IMG/VR virus record: IMGVR_UViG_3300032083_003939
Coordinates: 1 to 23,567 of that record
Reading direction: 5' to 3' (one strand)
Source of the DNA: a virus
Length of the DNA: 23,567 bases
Each line of letters opens with the position of its first letter. The stretch's first letter is position 1. Of the stretch, positions 1 through 8,900 are shown piece by piece. The notes beneath the pieces were generated by a model, which ran no database searches, was not told the origin of the DNA, and worked only from the letters and a program-made list of their open reading frames with translations. Made by a program: the position numbers and the translations under genes.

Positions 1-666
1 TGCAGATCCAGTTTTATAAGTATCTGTAAACCTATATAGTGAGCCAGTGGAGGTTTTAAGCTGACCGCTAACAGATCCTGTTAAAGTAAAGGTACTCTGC
101 CCAACAATTGGATTTCCAGAACCGTCTCTAACTACGGAAGAGCATCTGGCTGTCCATCTTTCAGTTGGAGCATTTGAATCAAGAACATCTAAAAGATTGT
201 ATTCTCCACACTCTCCAGATGCAACTGATCCATTTCCAATATTAGAAGTAGAAGCAGAATATCTTTTGCCGCCTTGATCGCCTATAGAGCTACCCTGCAG
301 TTCTAGATGTCCAGTTTCTGGATCCACTCTATAATCATATTTTGAGCTAAAAGAAGAACTGTCTATTTTAGCTTCAACTCCCTGCAAAAGAACTCCATTT
401 AATCTGACTTCAGTTCTTCCACTTACCAATGGAGCTTCTTGTATTAAAAAGTATCTTCCGTCTGGATTTCCGCTTGGGCTAACTGAAGCCACTCCATCCA
501 ATCCGCTTCCTTGTGCAGACTCTACTAAAGTCTGTTCTTTTTTTCCTTCACCCATAATGGTCAAGATTCTTAAACCACCAGGTAATGATACACCTTTAGA
601 AACAACTCTATCTCTAGCAAAAGCTCCAGGTTGGATGTATCCTGATATTCCAGGTATGTTAGCCAT
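1..666 (-). CDS. Putative contractile tail sheath protein, N-terminal part (runs off window)
   Basis: The gene reads leftward from an ATG at 664-666 and stays open to base 1, giving 222 visible residues; the 3' end lies outside the window. A strong GGAGGT Shine-Dalgarno site (673-678) sits six bases upstream and fixes the start. The N-terminus reads MANIPGISGYIQPGAFARDR, followed by a Gly/Pro-rich strand segment (SLPGGLRILTIMGEG, about residues 27-41). In my recollection of the family, phage tail sheath proteins begin this way, with an N-terminal arm followed by a beta-rich domain. The sheath polymerises around the tail tube and contracts on infection. Its place just after a putative tail terminator gene fits a myovirus tail module. 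The C-terminal sheath domain, which would be diagnostic, is not visible, so a different tail protein with a similar start remains possible. Confidence 0.6.
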   Translation of the reverse strand, partial: MANIPGISGYIQPGAFARDRVVSKGVSLPGGLRILTIMGEGKKEQTLVESAQGSGLDGVASVSPSGNPDGRYFLIQEAPLVSGRTEVRLNGVLLQGVEAKIDSSSFSSKYDYRVDPETGHLELQGSSIGDQGGKRYSASTSNIGNGSVASGECGEYNLLDVLDSNAPTERWTARCSSVVRDGSGNPIVGQSTFTLTGSVSGQLKTSTGSLYRFTDTYKTGSA

Positions 667-720
667 TTTAAAACCTCCGATAATCTATTATCAAATCATA
701 TGTTTTTTATTAGTATAATA

Positions 721-1530
721 TTAATTTGTGTCTGTCAGTTCAACTAAGTCTGAAAACTTATACTTAATTGGAGAAACTGGACCACTACTTATTATAGATG
801 GAGTCTTAGTAGATTCGAAGTAAAAATTTACTCTCTCAACAAGATTTTCTATTGGAATCTCAACCCTCCATTCTGATCTGCAATTAATAGTGATGCTGTG
901 ACTATATACAAAATCATTCGCATAAGGTTCTGCATTTTCTCCAGAAAAATTAAGAGTCTTAATAAACAATCCATTTGCCCTAAGATCTCTCCACGCCCTG
1001 TACTGTAAAATCATTGTTATTATTTCTGTCAACTCTTCTAATTCAACCATACTCTCAGAGTAGACAGAAACATCAAAATTAACTTCCCAAGCTCCATCTA
1101 AAACTATATGGGTTGGTATGCTAACTCTTTTTTTAGTTCCAAAATCATCTTCAATTATATCATTCCTATATTTTGTAGTCTGATTTTGATTAAATGATAT
1201 AGGCTTATATGAGCCTCCAGAATTTTTAATAATAATCGCAGGGAAAAATCTTGCATCAAATCTATAAGTATCAGTAATCAAAATCTCTGTGCTAAGTTCA
1301 GTATCTGGCTCTGTTCCAGATAAATCTCTAACTAACGGAAACCCGTATTCGTCAGATCTATAAGTATAAGTATTGTCAAAAGAAAAGTAATGCCTTAGGG
1401 TATCAATTAGAAGATTTTTCGGATGATGTATGGCAGAATTTTGAACGATGTAATTATCTTCAAAAAAGTTTGAATAGACCATGTGGTCCGAATTAGTTCC
1501 CATATTTGGATTATTTAATTTTATCTTCAT
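721..1530 (-). CDS. Putative tail terminator/sheath-completion-type structural protein
   Basis: This 269-residue protein starts at ATG 1530, overlaps the end of the upstream gene by 20 bases and ends 54 bases before the tail sheath gene. It has no signal peptide or membrane segment. It looks like a mixed alpha/beta fold: an N-terminal helix region (LIDTLRHYFSFD, about residues 41-52), then beta-rich sequence, a long helix (VELEELTEIITMILQYRAWR, about residues 162-181) and a final beta region around NCRSEWRVEIPIENLVERV. This strand-helix-strand pattern and the position next to the sheath resemble phage neck or tail-completion proteins that cap the tube or sheath, such as T4 gp15-like proteins, but I see no diagnostic motif. 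Virion protein is likely; the exact role is inference. The SD is weak (AGAATAGAG), so translational coupling with the overlapping upstream gene is plausible. Confidence 0.5.
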   Translation of the reverse strand: MKIKLNNPNMGTNSDHMVYSNFFEDNYIVQNSAIHHPKNLLIDTLRHYFSFDNTYTYRSDEYGFPLVRDLSGTEPDTELSTEILITDTYRFDARFFPAIIIKNSGGSYKPISFNQNQTTKYRNDIIEDDFGTKKRVSIPTHIVLDGAWEVNFDVSVYSESMVELEELTEIITMILQYRAWRDLRANGLFIKTLNFSGENAEPYANDFVYSHSITINCRSEWRVEIPIENLVERVNFYFESTKTPSIISSGPVSPIKYKFSDLVELTDTN

Positions 1531-1858
1531 ACTCTATTCTTCTAATTAGCTCTTTGTACTCAAAGTTCTCAATCTTCTGGGCGTTGTCACAGAAATCTTT
1601 AATTTCAAAAATAACTTTGTCTAGCTTTTTTCTATCATTTAAAATATCTTCATTAATAGGAATTACCTTTTTTACAATTAGCTCTATATTGTAACCCTCA
1701 GTTAACTCTACCTTTCCACTACATACTTCAGTTGACTCAGAATCTTTTACAACCTTAATGGTTTCATCAAAAGATCCCTTCATATACTTTATAAAATTAT
1801 TAACTGTTTTTTTAGCAGCAGAGAAATTATCGCCAAGATTAAATTTTACACTAAACAT
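1511..1858 (-). CDS. Hypothetical small protein in tail gene cluster
   Basis: This encodes 115 residues from ATG 1858, with a GAGGT Shine-Dalgarno site about seven bases upstream. The stop of the preceding gene and this start overlap as TAATG, and its 3' end overlaps the next gene by 20 bases, so the three genes look translationally coupled. The protein is charged and soluble, with a Lys-rich helical N-terminus (AAKKTVNNFIKYMKGSFDE), a central strand pair and a helical, acidic/basic C-terminus (ending RRIEYEDKIK). There is no signal peptide, membrane segment or recognised motif. Its place between the regulatory-domain protein and the putative tail completion protein suggests a tail assembly or minor structural role, but I do not recognise the family. 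Confidence 0.75.
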   Translation of the reverse strand: MFSVKFNLGDNFSAAKKTVNNFIKYMKGSFDETIKVVKDSESTEVCSGKVELTEGYNIELIVKKVIPINEDILNDRKKLDKVIFEIKDFCDNAQKIENFEYKELIRRIEYEDKIK

Positions 1859-2364
1859 TATTTCACCTCAAATGAAGTCATTGACTTATCTAAAACTATA
1901 GAGCGCTCTATAGTTTTAAAATTAGAGTGATCCATAGTAAGCCTATACCTTCCAGGTGGAAGTCTTGCATCCCAATACCCATCTCTATCCGTTAAAACAT
2001 TTCTAAGAAGTTTATTATCAAAGCTAAACACTTTAATGTTTACATCTGGTATAGGCTGCTTTGCTGGAGTTAACATTCTTGAGAAAACTTTTACCTTTCC
2101 GATTACAAACCCTCCTGATTTTTCAGGAACCTGTTCCTTTACGGAAGATTCTCCATCTTTTGTTGCAACGTTTGTATATGTAGAAGAAAAAGGTCTTTGC
2201 TCTGGTTGGGGCAAAGCCTTTGGTTCCTCAGCAATTATTTTATTCAGCTTATTATTCATTAGTGCAAGCTGCTTATTTAAAAGTTCATAATGCTTTTCCA
2301 CTGTCTTAATTCTCTCAAGAACTTCGTAGATAGAATCTATCGCTGATAACTCTCTTTTCTTCAT
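1858..2364 (-). CDS. Coiled-coil protein with C-terminal carboxypeptidase-regulatory-like beta domain
   Basis: The start is set at ATG 2364, giving 168 residues, because GGAGT lies just upstream (2369-2373). An extension to 2463 is open but would run inside the preceding fiber gene without a ribosome site. Residues about 10-45 form a likely coiled coil (heptads in YEVLERIKTVEKHYELLNKQ). Residues 46-85 are a Pro/Glu/Ser-rich linker. Residues 86-168 look like a beta-sandwich of the CarboxypepD_reg/PEGA type, with the characteristic turn region LTDRDGYWDARLPPGRYRLT and a following beta pair. Such domains occur in surface and virion proteins as rigid spacers or binding modules. The gene sits 16 bases after the shorter giant fiber and is stop/start coupled to the next gene, so it may be a trimeric fiber-attachment or baseplate accessory protein. 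That role is inference. Confidence 0.7.
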   Translation of the reverse strand: MKKRELSAIDSIYEVLERIKTVEKHYELLNKQLALMNNKLNKIIAEEPKALPQPEQRPFSSTYTNVATKDGESSVKEQVPEKSGGFVIGKVKVFSRMLTPAKQPIPDVNIKVFSFDNKLLRNVLTDRDGYWDARLPPGRYRLTMDHSNFKTIERSIVLDKSMTSFEVK

Positions 2365-2380
2365 AAAAACTCCTTTTTTG

Positions 2381-5300
2381 TTATGGGACTCCTTCAAATA
2401 AATTATTCGTTTCTGATAAATTAGAAGTTTCAAACAAACCAGAAAAGAAAAATGGAACAACAATCACATTTGGATCATTTGAGCCATAGGAGCCTGCAAG
2501 TATTGTTCCAGGAGTATATACAGAAATTTTATCCGACGTAAAACAGTTATTATAAATCATTATGTTTTGTAAAGTATCAGTGTTATCAGTTCTTATTACA
2601 AATGTAATAAGTCCAGGTGCTCTATTTCCAGAGTTAAAAAATTGATTAGAGTGAACCTTTATATTTCTATATATTGCCCCATTATATAACTCTTGAGTTT
2701 CTTCATCTACCGACAAACATACTATTGGCATGTCCAATATATATGGATCTGTCAACAAAGTTCCTGCTAAAAAATTATCTGGACCTTCAAATGTGCAGTT
2801 ATCTATTTCTAATCCACCATTTTGATTTGCAGCATAATTCAAATGTGACAAAATAGAGCAAGTAATCCCTTGTGAGTTGTTTTTAAATCTAATATTACTT
2901 ATTCTTGTTTTTCCAGAAAAGAAAAAGTTAAAACTACCAATGTTACCTATTTTAACTAAGCAATTGTCATAATTAAAAGGGTCAGTAATAATTTGTGATA
3001 GATTTATATAATTAGAATCTCTATATATACTTACATTTCCTACACCAATTAGTTCTACGTAAGATTCTACTCTAAGAGGCTCAGTGATTATGTATTCTCC
3101 CTCTAATATATTAATCCTTGTAATTTTATTTTTAAATATTTTTTCAGAAAAATTACAAAAGTCAAGTGCATCTTGTATACTTGAAAAATTACAATTTTCA
3201 TTATTTTGAGATACTGTGATACTATCTAAAGATTTTTTATAATCTAAGTTCTTCAAGTCTATAGCAAGTTTGGAAATTCTTCCAAAGAATAAGTTTATAT
3301 GGGCCAAATGAAGTACATCTTGACCTTTATAAGGTGATATATTACCTTCTATATTGTAAGGATCATTTACTTCATCAACTATTTCCATACATCCATCTCT
3401 ATTGAATATAATATAAAAGTTTAAAGAAGTTTGATATTGTATATTTTGCTGTCCATAATATACATATCTTATTCCATTTACATAAATTACACCTGGCTGG
3501 ATATCGAATTCTGCAATATTTGTAGTTGAATTATATGTGTAGTTTACAATTTCGCACCCTCTTATAATTCCACTTCCTCTTATCTCATTTCTCGGTCCCT
3601 CTATGAACTTTTCTATAAAACTTTCGGATATTTCTGATTCAGATATAACTCCCTTTTTTCTTTTGTCTTTAATTACAGGAATTCCGCTTTCTTCTCTTAG
3701 TCCAATTATTTTACCTAAACTAGTTGTATATGGAAACCTTCCAATTGAAACCACTGATTTGGGAAGCTCTGGATATCCGTATATTTCTGAAATTATTTGG
3801 GTAGATAAATTTGTACCATTTGAAAATACATCTAGGGTTACAAAAAATAACCCCGTTGGATCAAAAACTTTAAAAGATCCGCTTGATCCAATAAAAACTT
3901 CATCCCCAAATAATCCATTTGGATCTTGCAATCTTGCCTTCAAATCAGTAGATATATTTAGTCTATATAAATCTTCTGTTAAAAAACCTTTGCTAACATC
4001 GCTTATGCAAAATGAAAAGTTTAAGTCAAATTGTAAATTTGAAACTTCTAGCCTTTTCGTTAAACCAAGCTCTCCTCTATCTGAAATGAATATATCAGCT
4101 AGTATTTCGCCATCTCTTTCATCTATTTCTTGAAACTCTAATTCTGATATATTTAGACAATTTTTTAAAAATATAAATTTAGGATTTGCATTTGAATCAA
4201 AAGAAAAATTGTCATACGTATCAAGAGTTACCGTAGTATCATCCATACTTCTTATTGAGTAAGCCCCACTGTTCGTTCCATAATCTTCAATTACAACAAA
4301 TGAATTTTTATCAATGTTTAAATCGCTTAGTTTTCCAGATACGACAGACAGTTTTCCGCTAAGATTAGAGACATTTATACTGGCAGAGTCCAGTATGACA
4401 GGAGAGTCTATTGATGTAAATTCTCCATTTACAAAGGCAGACTTTGAGTTTTCTCCATATACTTCTAGGTCTATATATCTATCCAAGCCTATTGCGCTTG
4501 CTGTACCAGATAATATCTTAATGTATCTGTCTTTTATATCTCCATAAAAGTTTGGAATCATATGAGATAAAACTATTGCATAGCAACTATCATATCTTAT
4601 CTTTGTGGCAATCAATGGTATATAATTATCTGATGAGTATTGATTTATTGATAATATAGCAGTATCTATATTTTTAAACGGAAGACTTAGGGATGGATTT
4701 ACAAGCGGAATATTATGAGTATTTCCATCTACTTCAATATTTAATACATCTGAATTATTTAAGAACTGAAAATATAATGGTTCTCCTACTATCGTTGCAG
4801 AAGATGGATCTATAACTATTGCGCTAGATATATTTGAAGTTGTAACATTGGGTCTTACGGCTGGCAAAAAGGAAGCCATATTGAAGCTTTTATAATAGTT
4901 TTTATATATAGAGCAAATTGTACTTATAGAGTATTCAAAAGCTGGAGTTCCAAATACTCTAACGGAGTCTATCTGACCATTATTTACGGAAAAATCTTTT
5001 ACTAAAAAATATTGATCTCCAATCGACCCCTCTGCGTGAATTTTAAGTATATCCATTTTAGATATACCAGATAATGGGGACTGAGGGGAGTTCATGTATA
5101 TATCTGTATAGGGAAGAGAGTCGATTATATAGTTACAGCCAGTGGAATTAACTACATATTCCCCTTCTGAATCAGAGTAAGAGTCATAAATTTTACCTCT
5201 TCTAAGTATCCCGTTTGAACATATTTTTAATAAAGTTTTTGCGAAAGAAACAACTTCTAAATTTGAAAGCTCTTCTATTGCGCTTTGTACGCTAAAACCC

Positions 5301-5950
5301 TCTATGTTTTCTGATCTAGAAGAATCAAAAAATATTTGATCTGCCTCATGAGCATTATTCAGAGAAGATACAGATGATGCATTTAAATTTATATGAGTTG
5401 ATACGATTTCAGTTAATAAAGATTGAAGATCTTGCTCTTCAAAAGATGATCTAGATGTTGAAGAAGAAGCATTAGTTATTCCCTTTACATTTATAGACTT
5501 TGCGTTATGCCTATTGGGGAAGTCTTCTGTAAGGTGTGAGGACAAACTTCTATTTATTTCTTCTAATTTATCTAAAACATCTTTTAACACTCCAAATGTT
5601 CCGCTTATTTCACTATACAGTAATGATGTAGGGTAATCTAATTTTATTTTTGATTCTTTAATATTTGCAGAATCAGATACGTCCCTATCTGTTATTGGTC
5701 CAGATAGAAGCCCCATTTTATTTATAGCTTCTGTTTTTATATTTCCAGAATCATCTAAAGATTTATCTAGTCTTATAGATACAGTGGAAGCTGGACCACC
5801 CTGCGGATTTATGCCTAGGGTTTTTTCTATATTTAAAATAGCTGATCTAAGAGAATTAATTATTGAAGAATTTATTTGTGTAACGTTATCTCTGACCGCA
5901 GGCAATTCTACCGAGGTATCTATTTGATTTGGATATTTTGATTTAGACAT
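2381..5950 (-). CDS. Giant tail fiber/receptor-binding protein B, beta-helix type
   Basis: This 1189-residue protein starts at ATG 5950, with a purine-rich GAGAAA site upstream. Residues 1 to about 125 are nearly the same as the start of the neighbouring 1725-residue fiber (both begin MSKSKYPNQIDTSVELP), which suggests a common anchor to the same virion site. About residue 200-230 is a phage-fiber-like phrase (ADQIFFDSSRSEN ... VQSAIEEL). The middle is beta-rich and Ser/Asn-rich. About residue 820-835 has a GVIYVNGIRYVYYG module that the paralogue also carries. From about residue 908 a pectate-lyase-like right-handed parallel beta-helix begins (SIQDALDF; ILEGEYIITEPLRVESYVEL; LEIDNCTFEG) and continues nearly to the end. 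Beta-helix tips in phages bind or cut host polysaccharide; no catalytic residues can be assigned by eye. There is no signal peptide. It lies 20 bases after the paralogue and is surely co-transcribed. Confidence 0.8.
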   Translation of the reverse strand: MSKSKYPNQIDTSVELPAVRDNVTQINSSIINSLRSAILNIEKTLGINPQGGPASTVSIRLDKSLDDSGNIKTEAINKMGLLSGPITDRDVSDSANIKESKIKLDYPTSLLYSEISGTFGVLKDVLDKLEEINRSLSSHLTEDFPNRHNAKSINVKGITNASSSTSRSSFEEQDLQSLLTEIVSTHINLNASSVSSLNNAHEADQIFFDSSRSENIEGFSVQSAIEELSNLEVVSFAKTLLKICSNGILRRGKIYDSYSDSEGEYVVNSTGCNYIIDSLPYTDIYMNSPQSPLSGISKMDILKIHAEGSIGDQYFLVKDFSVNNGQIDSVRVFGTPAFEYSISTICSIYKNYYKSFNMASFLPAVRPNVTTSNISSAIVIDPSSATIVGEPLYFQFLNNSDVLNIEVDGNTHNIPLVNPSLSLPFKNIDTAILSINQYSSDNYIPLIATKIRYDSCYAIVLSHMIPNFYGDIKDRYIKILSGTASAIGLDRYIDLEVYGENSKSAFVNGEFTSIDSPVILDSASINVSNLSGKLSVVSGKLSDLNIDKNSFVVIEDYGTNSGAYSIRSMDDTTVTLDTYDNFSFDSNANPKFIFLKNCLNISELEFQEIDERDGEILADIFISDRGELGLTKRLEVSNLQFDLNFSFCISDVSKGFLTEDLYRLNISTDLKARLQDPNGLFGDEVFIGSSGSFKVFDPTGLFFVTLDVFSNGTNLSTQIISEIYGYPELPKSVVSIGRFPYTTSLGKIIGLREESGIPVIKDKRKKGVISESEISESFIEKFIEGPRNEIRGSGIIRGCEIVNYTYNSTTNIAEFDIQPGVIYVNGIRYVYYGQQNIQYQTSLNFYIIFNRDGCMEIVDEVNDPYNIEGNISPYKGQDVLHLAHINLFFGRISKLAIDLKNLDYKKSLDSITVSQNNENCNFSSIQDALDFCNFSEKIFKNKITRINILEGEYIITEPLRVESYVELIGVGNVSIYRDSNYINLSQIITDPFNYDNCLVKIGNIGSFNFFFSGKTRISNIRFKNNSQGITCSILSHLNYAANQNGGLEIDNCTFEGPDNFLAGTLLTDPYILDMPIVCLSVDEETQELYNGAIYRNIKVHSNQFFNSGNRAPGLITFVIRTDNTDTLQNIMIYNNCFTSDKISVYTPGTILAGSYGSNDPNVIVVPFFFSGLFETSNLSETNNLFEGVP
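5576..5950 (-). repeat. Fiber anchor module, copy B (paralogous N-terminal domain)
   Basis: This part encodes residues 1 to about 125 of fiber B. It matches residues 1 to about 125 of fiber A (10774-11148) almost without gaps. The longest identical runs include GLLSGPITDRDVSDSANIKE and LDYPTSLLYSEISG. The DNA is clearly related but has drifted mainly at third codon positions, so the duplication is old and maintained by protein-level selection. Confidence 0.85.
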
Positions 5951-5970
5951 TTATTTTCTCGTTTATATTT

Positions 5971-8900
5971 TTAAGTTATCAAAGTAATCGTAACAGCTTT
6001 CTTTGGACCAAAGTCTGGTATGCCAGCATCTTCGGCTAATCCAGCAGATGCATTATTTGCTCCAGATGGAAGTATAAAGTTATTAGAAATAGGCCTAGAG
6101 TAGGCATCCAGTCTTGTAAAATACCTAAAAGATACGGTTACGTGAAACCCATAATTATAAAATTCAAAACTATTTGGTCCGCCAGATTGGTATGTTACAT
6201 TTGCATCAATCTTTCCAAAAATAGGCAAAATGCTTATTAGGTCTCCAGCAGAAAATGACATTTTATATTTAAGCATATCTTTTGTAATTATAACCGTATC
6301 ACCTCTATCTTTAAACTTTGGAAAAGGAGAGGTATAAGAGCTCCAAGTGTCTGACTCTAAATTTTGATTATTCATTCTTGCTATATACTCTTCTGCATCA
6401 CTCCAATAGCTTGGCTCGTAAGCCTCAGAGCCTCTTGGAAAATCATTATCTCCAGATATATTTACATTTCTCATATAGGTATATAAAACTTTTCTTCCAT
6501 CATTAATATTAGGGTTTTCCAAATATTTATTTAGAGTGGACTCGCTCTCATTTGTCCCAGATTGTAAAATGTTATTTAAAAACCATATTTTTTCCAAGAC
6601 CCAATCAGTACCTGTTGTTGCTTTTATAACTATTTTGTCTATATATCCATCATAAGGAGCTGTCATAAAACAGCTTCTTGGTACAAGATAATATAAATCC
6701 TGATCTTCTTCTGACCTTATGCCATTTAAATCGGCTTCTGATTTATATATAGTATTTGTTTTATACGGAGGTGACGCATCCCAGGTCTCGCCACTATCTG
6801 GATTCTCTTCGGTAAAAGAACTGGTTTCAGATAACCCAACCCAAGCAAAATACTGACCATCTGCCGTATACTGATAATCTGGAAAAAAAGAACAAAAGAC
6901 GCTTCTTGTGTGAATTCCATGATCTATTGCTGGTAATTTTCTTAGATGATCCCAGTCTGTAGATCCAGAGTTAGGATGTCCAAGATCAGCAGCAGTATAA
7001 ATATTAGAATTCTTTCTTTTTATTACCCTATACTGGTTATCTGTAACTAGAGGAGTGGTTCTACCAGTTAGAGTCTCTCCGTAGCCATATAATATAGGCC
7101 CCTCTGTCTGTGCAGATAAAAATGATGTCATCTTTCCAGTTTCAGAAACTACATCATCATTTGCAATTATTGAACCACCAGTAGAAGTTATGTTTCCAGA
7201 CGCTATTATTTCTGAACTGGTAGTTATATCTCCCTGAGATATTAAACCGCCATTTTCTATAGTTATATCTCCATTCAAACATCTTATATAATCTGAGGCG
7301 GTTATGCTTCCAGTTGTTACAGATCCGTTTAGATTTATTGGCCCACCATTTACTTCGAAGATACCTCCTTCCAATATTAATGAGTAGCCATTTTTTATAT
7401 AAACATTTGTATAAAACTCAGATAAATTAGAATTTGAAATACCTGCGTTAGATATATTTCCAACTTTTATATCACCATGAATATTTATTCCAGTTGGTAC
7501 AGTTGATACCCAATAAGAATCTTGAGAAGTAGTTTTACCCCTATTCCCAATATATGTATTCCCAAATATTTTTGGAGCATAAGAACTCGTAGTCTCCATG
7601 AAAGAGGCTAGAATTCCTGATGTCTCAATAAAAACCCTTTGACCAGGATTTTCTACAACATTGTTAGATATATTTAAGAGAAGAAATCTATCTTCTGCAT
7701 TGTAGTATGAGGCATTATTTGGAGATGTAAATAGAATATTTGTATATTTAAAGTAACAATTATTTACAGTAAGACCACCTATGAAAATATTTTCTCCAGG
7801 AGATATACTTTCTTGTCTATTGTATATGATCCCAGGTCTATAAACTTGCCTTTGATCATCAACTAAAACTTCTTCGAATTTACAACTATCGAACTCTATA
7901 ATTCCTGAGTTTATTTCGTTTGAAGAATTAAGTAATACATCAGTATCATATAATACTACTGAAGTATTTAAAAATCTAAGATTAAAAAACCTAACTTTTC
8001 CTGAAGACAAATTTTGATACCCAGGATAAACTGGAAATGTTTGAAGGTTTGAACCTCCAATTCCCAAGAACCCCTTTTTGGCTATAAGTCTATCTGAAGC
8101 GTTTGTATTTGACCAATCTTCTATTGCGTTATAGTTTAGGATTACCTCTATAGAAGTTGAGTTTCCTTCTCCAATTATATTTACGGGAAAATCTATCCAT
8201 AGACCTTCTTTTGCCAGGCTTGTTATTAAGCTTTGATCCACATATCCAGAGAAAAATACTGGGTTAGCATTTGGAGGGAAGTCCAAAGTCGTATCTACTT
8301 CGTAGACATAATGTCCAGATTTAATATAAACTTCTGCATAATCAAAGTGAGTATATATTTCATGCATTCTTTTTGCAAACTTTAGGGCTTCACCCACATT
8401 GTTAAAGTGGCCAAACCCATACTCTTTGGATACGATAATTGGCCCAAAAACTTTTCTGTCAATGTCTGCTATCAAAAATCTAGTATCATAAACCTCTGCG
8501 GTTACCCCGTCATATTCAACTATACCCACAACTACATTTCTAACATTATCTTTTGGAAAATAACACTCTCCCAAAGAATTAGTCTTTGAGGGAGCAGTCT
8601 TTACAACTCCATTTTCATCTATATAAATAAATATTTTGTCATTTGAAGTAAGTACTGTTCCGCAATAGATTTCGTTTGAAGAAACCTCTATTCTTCTACC
8701 TTGGATATAACAAACTCCGCTTCCAATATTAAATGAAAAAGTTGTATCGGAATTCAAAGAAATATTAGATACTCTGCATCCAGATGCAACACCAGAAGAT
8801 CTGGTTTCAAGAAATGGTAGTTCAATATGTTTTTCTTTATATCTTGAAGAAATATTTTTTTCTACTACAGAGCCTTTTTCAGCAAGATTTCTATAGTATA

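Noticed and set aside
1511-1530. Programmed frameshift joining two tail genes, as in tail assembly chaperones
   Set aside because: The overlap has no slippery heptamer that I can see, each gene has its own start, and neither resembles the G/GT chaperone pair.
2365-2463. Longer N-terminus for the coiled-coil/regulatory-domain protein
   Set aside because: The extension is open but lies in the end of the fiber B gene, has no SD site, and encodes a spurious hydrophobic stretch; ATG 2364 has a good GGAGT site.
3603-4133. Plus-strand open frame of about 176 codons inside fiber B
   Set aside because: It is fully antisense to a strongly supported coding gene, Ser/Pro/Leu-rich as expected of an antisense reading, and has no homology or ribosome site that I recognise.
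6726-6920. Minus-strand 64-codon frame within fiber A
   Set aside because: It is an alternate frame inside the strongly supported 1725-residue gene, with no independent ribosome site.
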